Below, in pieces: positions 17,375 through 27,535 of a DNA stretch of 64,000 bases. The DNA lies in assembly GCA_012934845.2 (NCBI GenBank), contig WNNJ02003415.1, positions 1 through 64,000 of the forward strand, written 5' to 3'. The translations under genes and the position numbers were made by a program. Origin of the DNA: Pomphorhynchus laevis (Eukaryota > Acanthocephala > Palaeacanthocephala > Echinorhynchida > Pomphorhynchidae). Positions within the stretch are counted from its first letter, which is position 1; the number at the start of each line of letters is the position of its first letter. Under the pieces are notes generated by a model, which searched no databases, was not told the origin of the DNA, and worked only from the letters and a program-made list of their open reading frames with translations.

Positions 17375-18715
17375 ATGGCAATGAGAAAGCTAACTAAAAA
17401 TGTCGGCCAGCAACTCAAGTCCGTCAAGGAAGCTTACATCGAAAAGCAAATTGGATGCGACAACAAGAACTGCAATGTTTGGACTCACGTTGCCATTCCT
17501 TTCACTGACAAGGACAACGTTTCAAATCGGAATTTCCTCTGCGGCCTCTGTTGTGCTGCCCTCGTAGGTAAGCTAATGAAGAATGACCACTCAAACGGTG
17601 GAGACGTTCTGAACGCTAACGAAACAGATTTGTGCTCAATAAATAAACTTGATGATATCTCTCAGTCGACTCAGACCGCTGTTATACATGGAACATCAAC
17701 AAACGACAACATATCTTCCAATCTATCGTCGTCATCCGTTTGCTTACTAACTCCTTCGTCATCTATGAAACCCGTTCTTGAAACTTCTCTCACACACACT
17801 CCTCCTTTAACTACGGATAAAACTTCCCTTAATCTTCATCTTCCTAACAATGTAAACAGTAAAGGCCTTCATCTCGTATCTCATTTTTCCTAGTCATCCC
17901 CACATCTAAATACATCTTATACTTCTTTCTTCTCTTCACGTACTCCTTACTCTACCTCTACCGTATCACTTCTCAATAATTTATATGCTTCTGTTAAAAT
18001 TATCTCCAGTAACATCTCTGTTCAACCTATTCAACAATCCACTTCTGTCACACATGCTCCAACCATATCACCTATCAATAATTTACATCCTTCCGTCAAA
18101 ATCATCTCCAGTAACATCTCCGATCAACCGATTCAACACTACACTCCTGTCACACATGCTCCAAACTATCTAAAATCTTCACTTAGCACCCCTGTCATTC
18201 CCACGTTTATCTGCTCTTCTGCCTATACTGCTACCAGGTATGTCAATCCACCACTACGTAATCGTTCTCCTTCGCGCGATCGATGCATTATCATATCCAA
18301 TTTAAAGGTTTCCGAATCTGCTTCTCCTCTGTGTCGCCTCGATGATGATGTATCTGGTTTCAGGTCTATCCTAGCAACCATCCTTCCTGATAATAATCCA
18401 TCCCTCTTCAATAATATCGCTCCTGTATCATTTATTCGTTTACACAAATCCACTAAATCCAATCATCTCATTCCTAACTCCTAAAAATCGATTCCGAAAT
18501 AGTTCACATGCATCCTTGGTACTTTCTTAACGTTTTAAACTTCTTGCCACTTCGTCTACTTGTCGTATCTTACCTGACCGCTCCCCTTCTGATATTGCGC
18601 AACTCAATTTAGCTCGCATTATAAAACATAGACGTGAAACAAACGGCGAGTCATCCTTATCTATACGTCAAATCAATGGAAATTTTCACGTTGTACACAC
18701 AAGGCCAAAAATTCG
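17375..18715 (+). pseudogene. Family B ORF1 (B3), interrupted
   Basis: The open part 17375-17893 begins MAMRKLTKNVGQQLKSVKEA and has the finger GCDNKNCNVWTHV...FLCGLC at residues ~29-58, a C..C-W-F.C..C pattern like a PHD or related zinc finger. A low-complexity Ser/Thr-rich linker follows, with a 102-bp tandem repeat (17975-18076 and 18077-18178) encoding SVKIISSNIS and VTHAP. After the first stop the frame reopens with RSPSRDRCIIISNLKVSES and FIRLHKS, the RRM-like domain. Two or more interruptions. Role in the family: binding the LINE RNA. Confidence 0.8.
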
Positions 18716-19411
18716 ATGGCGTCCCATCTCTCCCCCTTGTCTTCTTCGCTAGTCGATCTCGCTCCTAAGCATACTTTTCGTCTTAGTCTATTCAATACTC
18801 GCTCCATTCTTCATAAAGCTGATATGCTTCTCGATATCTTCGATCAATTATCTATCGATATTCTCTGCATTACCGAATCCTGGCACTCTGACTCCGACGA
18901 TCTTGCTATTCGTCGTCTATGTCGCTCTGGTTGTTCTCTAGTTGAATCAGATTATCCAATTGCCTCTCATACATCTACAGCGTCTAACCATGGCGGTATT
19001 GTTGCCATTGCTCGTCACCCAATGTCTTTACGTAAAATCAACGTTAACATCCGTTACACTTCGTTCGAATTACTCATATACAGATTATCAAATCCTTTCC
19101 CTCTGGAACTTGTGATTGTATACCGTCCAGGTTCAATTGCCCCCTCACGTACCTTCTTTAACAACCTCGCAGATCTTATGTCTCACTGTTCATTGTCTTA
19201 TACTCCTTCTTTTGTTCTCGGTGACTTTAACATTCGTCTTGATCGCCCGGCTGACTCTGACTCTATCACTTTAACTAATCTTTTTTCTGATTTTAACTAT
19301 AAATTACTTTCAACAAGCCCAACTCATATTCTCGGCGGTGCTCTCGACATCATTGCTGTTCCTAACTGCTTCAATGACTATACCTCCTTGTCAATTACTG
19401 ATCCTGGTTAG
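18716..19411 (+). pseudogene. Family B ORF2 endonuclease (B3), 3'-cut
   Basis: 231 codons: LSLFNTRSILHKADMLLDIF (APE start), CITESWHSDSDDL, VLGDFNIRLDRPAD and ALDIIAVPNC are the endonuclease boxes. A stop falls just before the expected SDHF box, which can still be read beyond it, and the sequence breaks off at 19464. The reverse transcriptase is absent from this strand. Confidence 0.85.
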
Positions 19412-19464
19412 TCCGATCACTTCCTTGTCACTCTTACTCTTACTCGTCCCCATCCTCCTTCTAC

Positions 19465-20612
19465 GCCTCGGACGGCTGCGTTGACGATGCGTTGTAGGGG
19501 AAGAAGAGTGGATTTAGGTGATTTGGAAAATAGACTAAGACAATAATCGAGTCTAGAAAAAAGGAGAGATGTGAGAGTCATACAAGAATTGAAATCGATC
19601 AATCTACGAAGTTTACGGAGGTTGCGGAGTATCATGGTAGATTAGCGTACTATATCACTAACGAAAGGTTTAAGTGAAAGTCGGTTGTCGAAATAGAAGC
19701 CTAGGAAAACTAGATTATCAACGATAGGAAGAATTGTAAAATTTAATGATACGGAAGGTTCTACGCCGGAGCGTCGAGGTAGGATCCACATAATTTTAGA
19801 TTTATCAGGATTCGGAGAAAGGCGAAGGGAAGAAAGATGATTGGAAATTGTGACAAGACAGCTGAAAAGAGGAACACTAAGATCATGAATACGACAAGCA
19901 GGTGCGTGAGCATCGACGAGAATGTCATCAGCATATTGCATAACATGGAAGTTAAATTTATGAGAAATCGAAGACAAATCACCAAGAAGAAGAGAGAAAA
20001 GCATAGGGCCTAATACGGAGCCTTGTGGAACACCGGACGGAATGGACAAAGAATGGGAGAGAGAAGAGTTAGAATAAACGCGAAATATACGGTTTGATAG
20101 ATATGAGGAAAACCATGATACAGTGGGTAAAGAGAAGCCATAATCATGACGAACGCGATGGAGAAGAATCGAGTGATCGACGATGTCAAAAGCAGACGAT
20201 AGATCAAGAGAAACTATGACACTACATAATTTATGATCGCGCGATATGAGTAAGTCCTTATAAACTTTAAGACATGTAATTTCGGTAGAGTAATTAGAGC
20301 GACAAGCGGCTTGGAAGGGAGGAAATAAGTTAGAGGAAAAGAGATATATATTAACTTGCTTAAGAACGAGACACTCAAGGAGTTTAGAGAGAGTTGGTAG
20401 AAGTGAAATAGGACGGTGCGAAGATGGAAGTGAAAAGTCGAGAGATTGCTTTTTGATGAGTGGACGAACAGTGGCGCATTTCCTGATGGGAGGAAATGTA
20501 CGGCTACGGATGGCCGAGTTTAACAATGCGGTTAGGAAGGGTAAGATAGAGGAGCAGATATTTTAAAGCAAGTGAGTGGGAATTGGGTCAGAAATAGAGG
20601 TTTTATTAGGTA
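19465..20612 (-). mobile_element. Family B LINE copy B4: reverse transcriptase segment, inverted against B3
   Basis: Minus-strand frame 20526-19642 encodes most of the palm: RPISLLPTLSKLLECLVLKQ, SLDLSSAFDIVDHSILL (motif A), [20 protein letters not shown] (motif B), MQYADDILVD (motif C) and WILPRR. A shifted frame continues through RLIDFNSCMTL to QRIVNAAV at 19465, where it meets plus-strand B3. Neither natural end is present. The 5' edge at 20612 abuts the 3' tail of B5. So two halves of the same family, in opposite orientation, share a junction at 19464/19465. Confidence 0.88.
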
Positions 20613-20652
20613 ATAATAATACTAATACAATAATTTATTTAACGTGGCAAAT

Positions 20653-20669
20653 GCGTGCAAAATGCACGC
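20653..20669 (-). other. 3' stem-loop of family B LINE (B5)
   Basis: On the minus strand GCGTGC, loop ATTTT, GCACGC, then ATTTGCCACGTTAAATAAA. Same position and flanks as at 14131-14147 but with a G-C pair in place of A-T. Confidence 0.75.
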
Positions 20670-21315
20670 TTACATGACCACTAACAAACAAGAAAAAAGA
20701 ACATCAAAAGTCACAGGTAATTAGTTAATTGTTGAAATAAAACTGGATTTGGCGTTTGAAGTAAGGCATAGATGTTGATTGGCGGATATGAATAGGCAGT
20801 TGATTCCACAAGAGAGCAGCAGCCACAACGAAGGAGCGGAAGCCAAAAGAGGTAGAGTAGATTGGGACATGTAAAATAAGGGAATTACGGGAACGCAAAG
20901 CACAATACACAGTACGAAAATTGTCGAGAAAATGAAGGTTGAGAAATGAAGGGTATGATAAGTTATAAGGCGAAAAGCAATGATAAGAAGACGAATTTGA
21001 ACACGACAATAAATGGTAGGCCAATTAAGAGAAACAAGATAGTGGGATGTATGATCAAAACGACGAAGACGGAGGAGAACTCGAACGGCAGCGTTGATGA
21101 TTCGTTGTAAAGGAAGAAGAGTGGATTTAGGTGAGTTGGAAAATAGACTAAGACAGTAATCAAGTCTTGAGAAAAGAAGAGAAGATATGAGAGTCATACA
21201 AGAAGGGAAATCGATCAATCTACGAACTTAACGGAGGTTGCGGAGTATCAAGGTAGATGAGCGTACTTTATCTCTAACGAAAGTTAGAGTGAAAGTCGGT
21301 TGTCGAAATGGAAGC

Positions 21316-23016
21316 CTAGGAAAACGAGATTATCAACAAGTTAGAGGAAAAGAGATATGTATTAACTTGCTTGAGAACGAGACGCTCAAGGAGTTTAGAG
21401 AGGGTTGGGAGAAGTGAGATTAAACGGTACGAAGATGGTAGTGAGGAGTCGAGAGATTGCTTTTTGATGAGAGGAGGAACAGTGGCGCATTTCCAGATGG
21501 AAGGATATGTACGGCTACGGCTGGACGAGTTGAACAATGTGGTTAGGAAGGGTGCGATAGAGGAGTAGATATTTTTAAGCAAGTGAGTTGGAATTGGGTC
21601 AGAAGGAGAGGTTTTATTAGGTAATGACAGCAGAACCGAAGAAACTTCATCAGACGAAACGGGAAGAAGGTGGAATAGTTCTGGGAGGGAAGTATTTAAA
21701 GAGAAGAGTGGGTACAAGGGGGCTATGGGTAGTAGGGAAAGTAAATTAGATAGCTTAGTTTGTAGATAAGAAGAAAATTCATCAGGATTTATATTACAAG
21801 GGGTAGATGATCGTGAAAGAATTGAGTTTAAGATTTTCCAATGAGATTTTGAGTTGGAAGATGATTCGTGTTGATTTCGCCAAAAGATTGTACGTTTAGT
21901 GCGTATAAGAATGAAATATGAACGGCGTTTAGAAAAGTAGGAATCACGAAGATTTGGAGGGAGTGAGTTGGGAGAATTTTTAAAAAAGCGTTTATACATA
22001 CGAAAAGAGTGACGGAGTCGACGCTTAGAAAGACTACATACAGAATCGAACCAGGGAGCATGGCGCAAGTGCTGGGAACGTCGAAGTCGACTAGGTAGAA
22101 GGTTATTGAGGATCGACGTAAGTTCAGAATCAAACAGAATGCAGAGATCATCGGGAGAGAGATAGTTAAGAGGAAGTGAAAAGAGTGAAGAATTGAGTAA
22201 GGCTGTGCAGAGAATAGGGATATCGAGAAGCTTCCAGGGTCGACTTGGTGTAGATAATGGTAAAGGCGGAGAAGGAGGATGGGGACGAGTAAGAGTAAGA
22301 GTGACAAGGAAATGATCGGACAAACCAGGATCAGTAATTGACAAGGAGATATAGTCATTGAAGCAGTTAGGAACAGCAATGATGTCGAGAGCACCGCCGA
22401 GAATATGAGTTGGGCTTGTTGAAAGTAATTTATAGTTAAAATTAGAAAAAAGATTAGTTAAAGTGATAGAGTCAGAGTCAGCCGGGCGATCAAGACGAAT
22501 GTTAAAGTCACCGAGAACAAAAGAAGGAGTATAAGACATTGAACAGTGAGACATAAGATCTGCGAGGTTGTTAAAGAAGGTACGTGATTGGGCAACTGAA
22601 CCTGGACGGTATACAATCACAAGTTCCAGAGGGAAAGGAGTTGATAATCTGCATATGAGTAATTCGAACGAAGTGTAACGGATGTTAACGTTGATTTTAC
22701 GTAAAGACATTGGGTGACGAGCAATGGCAACAATACCGCCATGGTTAGACGCAGTAGATGTATGAGAGGCAATTGGACGAGCTGATTCAACTAGAGAACA
22801 ACCAGAGCGACATAGACGACGAATAGCAAGATCGTCGGAGTCAGAGTGCCAGGATTCGGTAATGCAGAGAATATCGATAGATAATTGATCGAAGATATCG
22901 AGAAGCATATCAGCTTTATGAAGAATGGAGCGAGTATTGAATAGACTAAGACGAAAAGTATGCTTAGGAGCGAGATCGACTAGCGAAGAAGACAAAGGAA
23001 AGAGATGGGACGCCAT
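21316..23016 (-). pseudogene. Family B ORF2, endonuclease and start of reverse transcriptase (B5)
   Basis: 566 codons. Endonuclease boxes: FNTRSILHKAD, CITESWHSDSDD, NHGGIVAIARHP, VLGDFNIRLDRPADSDS, ALDIIAVPNC and SDHFLVTLTL are all present. A linker with HAPWFDSVCSLSKRRLRHSF and IFWRNQHESSSNSKSHWKIL follows, typical of L2-like proteins, then reverse transcriptase region 0 (NKTSPSDPIPTHLLKN, LISLLPTLSKLLERLVLKQ). The frame then runs out at the internal deletion, so there is no YADD. The endonuclease half looks undamaged. Confidence 0.9.
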
Positions 23017-24304
23017 CGAATTTTTGGCCTTGTGTGAAGAACGTGAAAATTTCTGTTGATTTTACGTATAGATAAGGATGACTCGCCGTTTGTTTCACGT
23101 CGATGTTTTTCAATGCGAGCTAAATTGAGCTGGGCAATATCAGAAGGGGAGCGGTCAGGAAAGATACGGCAAGTAGAGGAAGTGGTAAGAAGTTTAAAAC
23201 GTTGGGAGAGTACCGAAGAGGCATGTGAACTATGTCGGAAAACGATTTTTAGGAGTTAGGAATGAGATGATTGGATTTAGTGGATTTGTGTAAACGAATA
23301 AAGGATACAGGAGCGATATTATTGAAGAGGAATGGGTTATCATCAGGAAGAATGGTTGCTAGTATAGACCTAAAAGCAGATACATCATCATCGATGCGAG
23401 ATTGTGGAGAAGCAGATTCGTAAAGCTTTAAGTTTGATATGATAATGCATCGATCGCGCGAAGGAAAACGATTTCGTGGAAGTGGTGGACGGACAGAGCT
23501 GGTAGGAGTCGAGGCACATGAGCAGATAGAAGTTGATATGACAGTGGTGCTTGATAGAGAATTAATATTGGTTGGAGCAAGTGTGACTGGAGCGGGGTGT
23601 TGAATCGGTTGATCAGAGATGTGACTGGAGATGATTTTAAATGAAGGATGTAAATTGTTTAGAAGTGTTACGTGGGAGGTAGAGTAATGTGAATTAAGAT
23701 AGGTTGGGGCATGAGTGACAGGAATGGAGTGTTAAATCAATTGATCAGAAATGTTACTGGAAATGATTTTGATGGAAGGATGTAAATTATTGAGAAGTGA
23801 TACGGGGGAGGTCGAGTAAGAAGTACGTGAAGAGAATAAAGAAGTTTGAGATTTATTTAGAATGGGCGAGGAATAGGACAGAGGAGGTACGAGATGAAAA
23901 GCTTTACCGTTAGCATTGTTAGAATGAGAAAGATTAATGGAAGTTTGGTACGTAGTTGAACGAGGAGTGTGTGAGAGAGTAGGTTCAATAATGGGATTAT
24001 AAGATGCGAAGTCAGGTGTTGATGCGAGGGAAACATCTAAAACAGCATCGGTCTGAGTGGTCGTTTGTGATACAGGACTAGATGAGCAGGATAACTGTAG
24101 TAGTCGTACTGATGTACAAAAACCGCATGTGAACTGTTTACGTTTATACACTGAGTGGTCGGATATTTTAACACGAACAAGTGTCCATACATCATAATCT
24201 TTGGAATCGCATCCAATTTCAAAGCTGGTATAACCATAATTGCATTCCGATGTGGAAGATTCTTGATCAGGAGCAGGGATCTGAGATCGCGCTTTTTTAG
24301 GCAT
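23017..24304 (-). pseudogene. Family B ORF1 (B5), interrupted
   Basis: Starts MPKKARSQIPAPDQESSTSE at 24304. The finger is GCDSKDYDVWTLV...FTCGFC; note D-Y-D where other copies have a cysteine, so one ligand of the finger is lost. The linker carries SLLNNLHPSIKIISSNISDQ, the unit that is tandemly repeated in B3, and a second copy further on after a stop at 23732. The RRM-like part (RDRCIIISNLK, FIRLHKS) can be read down to about 23270. About three interruptions in all. Confidence 0.82.
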
Positions 24305-24310
24305 GACCTT

Positions 24311-24480
24311 TCATCGATAGATTGAGCTCAATCCGCGAGAGTAGCGAGCGGAACTGACAGAAATAATCTGGAACTGACAGGAATAATCTGGAAATGACAG
24401 GAATAATCTGGAACTGACGGGAATAATCTGGAATGTAATTTGCTAGAACACTTATAAATTTTATTACTAACGACATCTTG
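24311..24480 (-). promoter_or_regulatory. 5' UTR of B5: 20-bp tandem repeats and covarying hairpin
   Basis: Just upstream of the ORF1 ATG. Four copies of CCAGATTATTCCTGTCAGTT-like units lie at 24353-24435 (read on the minus strand). Next to them is a hairpin TCCGC (24332-24336), loop GAGAGTAGCGA, GCGGA (24348-24352) as read on the plus strand. TGCTAGAACA, a word repeated near other LINE 5' ends (33200, 33475, 33505), lies at 24441-24451. The same kind of hairpin and repeat recurs at 28673-28830 and 33552-33690. Confidence 0.6.
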
Positions 24481-25740
24481 CTAACGGGTACTGTATCGAT
24501 GTCATATTTCTTGTCTTTAGTCGGGCTTTTGATAGCGTGCCCCACAAAATGCTAATTTCTACCCTTGAGTCTTATAAAGTCAATCGCTCCATTATAAGCT
24601 GGATTCAAGATTTTCTTAAAGATAGATCCTTTGCTGTTCGTGTAGGTCAATGTATATCGTCCTATCACCTCAAGAGTACCACAGGGATCAGTCTTAGGCC
24701 CTTTGTTGTTTAACATATTTATAAATCAGCTACTAGATTTAATTGAGGATTGAAGTGTTTTAGCTTTTGCCGATGATGTAAAGGTATGGAAATTGATTAA
24801 AACCAACAGGAATCGAAATGACTTTCAAAATATCCTAAACATTGTTTATCGATGGTCCTTAAATGCTGGAATTGTATTGAATATTAAAAAGTGTGCACAT
24901 ATGAGATTAGGTCATAGCAATGTGAGTCAAGAATATTTTATTAGCGATGAGTTTGTTGTTACCACGCAGTCCATTCTGGATCTTGATATAATTGTTCAAA
25001 ACAATCTGAAAACACGTGCTAACACTGATAGGATTTGTAACGCAACAAGAAGAATGACCTATATTGTCAAAAATTGCTTTAAAGATTTATCTCGCGTTTG
25101 TGTTGTGCGTTTATATAATGCTCTTATAAGACCGATATTAGAATATGTGTCGCCAGCAGTCTTTCCGTGTACGCGTACAGTACAGAACTTGATCAATTAG
25201 ATCACATACTTCGACGGTTTACGAAATTATGTTCTCAGGTACGATATCTTCCCTATGATGCACGAATAAAAAGTTTGAATATACCGACAGTGTGTGAAAA
25301 GTTCCTTCTTTTCGGCCTTCTAGCTATGTATCGACTAGTTAATAAAGATGAAAATTTTTCAGCAAATAGAGTTGAACTCAATGAACGGGATGGACGTAGA
25401 GAGCACTAGAAAGTACTAGTAGTACATGAGTACGGAAAATACCCTCGTCATTTCCGACTTTCCCATCGAGCGGTGAATGTTTGGAATCGTCTACAATCAA
25501 TGAATTTAAATCCAATATAAAGAACTGGATTCGAAATGAGAAGGAGTGGTGGTTGCTGCAGTACCCATAGTTCTGATATATATACTCAATGATTTTTTTT
25601 AATTTTTTTCTTGTATTAATTTGTTTTTTTTGTGAGCGGTCAAAACAGCCTTATGGCTATGACCTGTAGTAATATTTTTTTAAATATAATATTTATTCTT
25701 GTAATATTTACAATTTTAGGTTTCCTCAAATGGGCCTTAA
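24481..25740 (+). mobile_element. LINE F1 (CR1-like), fragment
   Basis: Plus-strand reverse transcriptase fragment related to LINE C. It starts inside motif A (SRAFDSVPHKMLISTLES), has a frameshifted [11 protein letters not shown] region, then FADDVKVWKLIKTN across the catalytic box, open frame 24793-25200 (LNIKKCAHMRLGHSN, LDIIVQNNLKTR, RPILEYVSPAVFPCTRT) and a shifted continuation LDHILRRFTKLCSQVRYLPYD. The 3' UTR includes a small hairpin AGCC-TTAT-GGCT (25647-25658). About five interruptions. Both ORF1 and the endonuclease are missing. Confidence 0.82.
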
Positions 25741-25747
25741 CACATAA

Positions 25748-26371
25748 TTATTTAATTGCATTGTTCGATGTCCTTTCTTCAGTCGTATTCTTTTTGAAGC
25801 AAGCATAATTTGTTTTGATCAGGGCAACGGCAATCGTCCTAATTATGCTTGTCATGTTATCCGCGTATGATTGCAAATTAGAGTTAGACATCAATGCAGC
25901 AACTTTTTTCAGCAGTCCGCTGGTTGACTTTCCTGCGCCACCAAAAACTGAGAAGATAAGGGGGATGAATGTACCTCTTTCAATAATGGATACTCTATCC
26001 ACATACTTCGCTCTCTTCCGATTCTCATAAAAAGCGTAAACATTTGAAGGGACGCTCTGAGCATACGATGGAGCAAATACATTAAATATTGAAACGTCCA
26101 TTAAGGACCGCTTCCATCTATTGCCAAAGATTCCTGTGCACGCTATATCCAAACAAGCATTCATGTCCCTGCACGTGGTTGCTGATAAGACACTCCCATC
26201 CATGACAGTGGCCAGAAAGGGTTCAATGCAGACGTTGTCACATACGCTTTTCATCGTAGCGGCTAATACATCTCTGATAATGTTATGCCGAACAATTGTT
26301 AGACCCCACATGTCAGCATGAGAGTGAATGTAAAACATTAATGGATTCTCCACAGACACAATGCGAAGCAA
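25748..26371 (-). pseudogene. LINE E1 C-terminal endonuclease
   Basis: 207 codons. IVRHNIIRDVLAATMKSVCD and CIEPF lead into DIACTGIFGNRWKRSLMDVS, where the aspartates of the PD-(D/E)XK core are expected, then RAKYVDRVSIIERGTFIPLI. The segment ends IRTIAVALIKTNYACF, close to the family's usual C-terminus. A frameshift upstream separates it from the reverse transcriptase. In this group the nuclease nicks the target for first-strand priming. A lone 3' UTR of about 100 bp follows. Confidence 0.78.
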
Positions 26372-26800
26372 TATTCACTGGTGTCCATCCAAAAAGCATA
26401 GCTAATGCATCCCGAAATTCGACCAGACTGAGATGATATCCCTTGGAATCAAGCGGACGCATTGTTAACCAGGAAGACGCACCCTTCTCTGATGCATATC
26501 TCTGTGTACACTTTTGATTGAATTACATTTTCAGCTCTAATGTCGCCCGTTTGTTTTCCCCGTACTTTCTCACTTCGATACGGATTTCCCTTAGCATCAT
26601 TGATTGGGCCTCATTAACCTTGTTGATATCAGCATAACAACCCAACGATGCGCTAACTCTACAGGATCGTTCGTATCGAATCTCTATATCTTTTCCAATT
26701 ATATCTAAGCCAAGACCCCCTTTCCCATACGGAAGAGAAATGGTTTCGCGTAGTTCCGGCGGTATATACTCTAATCCCGTAAGCGCTAGTAAGAACTTGT

Positions 26801-27535
26801 TTACAAATATGTACTCCAAAGGTTAAAACCACCCTCCTCACATTCACAAGTCCTCACGAGATGCGTCCAACTATGCTGGAATACGAATGTATAGGCTGAA
26901 AGGGCACACTGTGGATCAAATAACGCGATTTCCACCCATCTTTCCAACATCACACTCCACTTACTAACTCGTGAAATAACTCGCTCTCGCACATAATCGA
27001 CAGACCCAATAAACGAGCCTAAAAGTTCAATCCTATCCTCACAATACTGAATGTTAACATTACTAAATGTTTTCAGGTCCCTAAAATTAATCCCATCTTT
27101 AGTTAATAGTTTACATTTATTCGGATTCACATGAAATCCGTATTTGGGGCCTACCCTCTTAATTATTTCAAAGAAATAAAACGCCTCGTCAAGACTCCCG
27201 ACAAATGACACGTCATCTGCATACCATCGTTGAAAGGCATTGGGAAATAACCTTTTCAAATCTCGAATCAACTGTATTGATGCAGCCGCAAATGCAATCA
27301 TCGATAATGGGTCGCCCTGAGTGAAGCCTTCACCGGAGGACTTTATTTCATCCCCTATAGATAAGACCGGATCTTCGCAATACGTGTTATACAATGTTGT
27401 CGAAAGTGCTGGGCAAATGTTAATCATACTGGCTAGGGCATTCTTGCGATTTATTCTATTGAACGCATTGCTAGCATCAATCGTCAATATGCATGCCGAA
27501 GATGACAATCGACTCCCGAAGAACCAGCCGCCCAT
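26801..27535 (-). pseudogene. LINE E1 reverse transcriptase palm
   Basis: 244 codons with motif A (ACILTIDASNAFNRINRKNA), motif B (GFTQGDPLSMIAFAAASIQL), motif C (RWYADDVSFVGSLDEA) and a motif-D lysine region (VNPNKCKLL). The catalytic aspartates are intact. The first 112 bp upstream of it (27522-27633) are copied twice more in the window, at 34299-34410 and 34566-34677. Confidence 0.85.

Larger units (their letters stand above)
17140..19464 (+). mobile_element. Family B LINE copy B3: 5' UTR, ORF1 and endonuclease
   Basis: Plus-strand 5' half of an L2-like LINE. A 5' UTR with repeated CGACAACCAACG-like words (17165-17335) precedes ORF1 at 17375. ORF2 starts at 18716. The element breaks off at 19464 inside the endonuclease-RT linker and is joined head to head to the minus-strand segment B4. 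ORF1 and ORF2 are both interrupted. Comparison with B5 (minus strand, 21316-24304) supports the reading frames. Confidence 0.88.
20613..24310 (-). mobile_element. Family B LINE copy B5, almost full length with an internal deletion
   Basis: Minus strand from ORF1 (24304) through ORF2 to the 3' hairpin (20669-20653) and a TAAATAAATTATTGTATT tail. The endonuclease and first part of the reverse transcriptase are open for 566 codons (23016-21316). At about 21335 the sequence jumps from NTYLFSSNL to the motif-E region, so about 0.5-0.6 kb with the YADD catalytic core is deleted relative to B4. The C-terminal part (21218-20725) has one frameshift. ORF1 has several interruptions. Confidence 0.9.
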
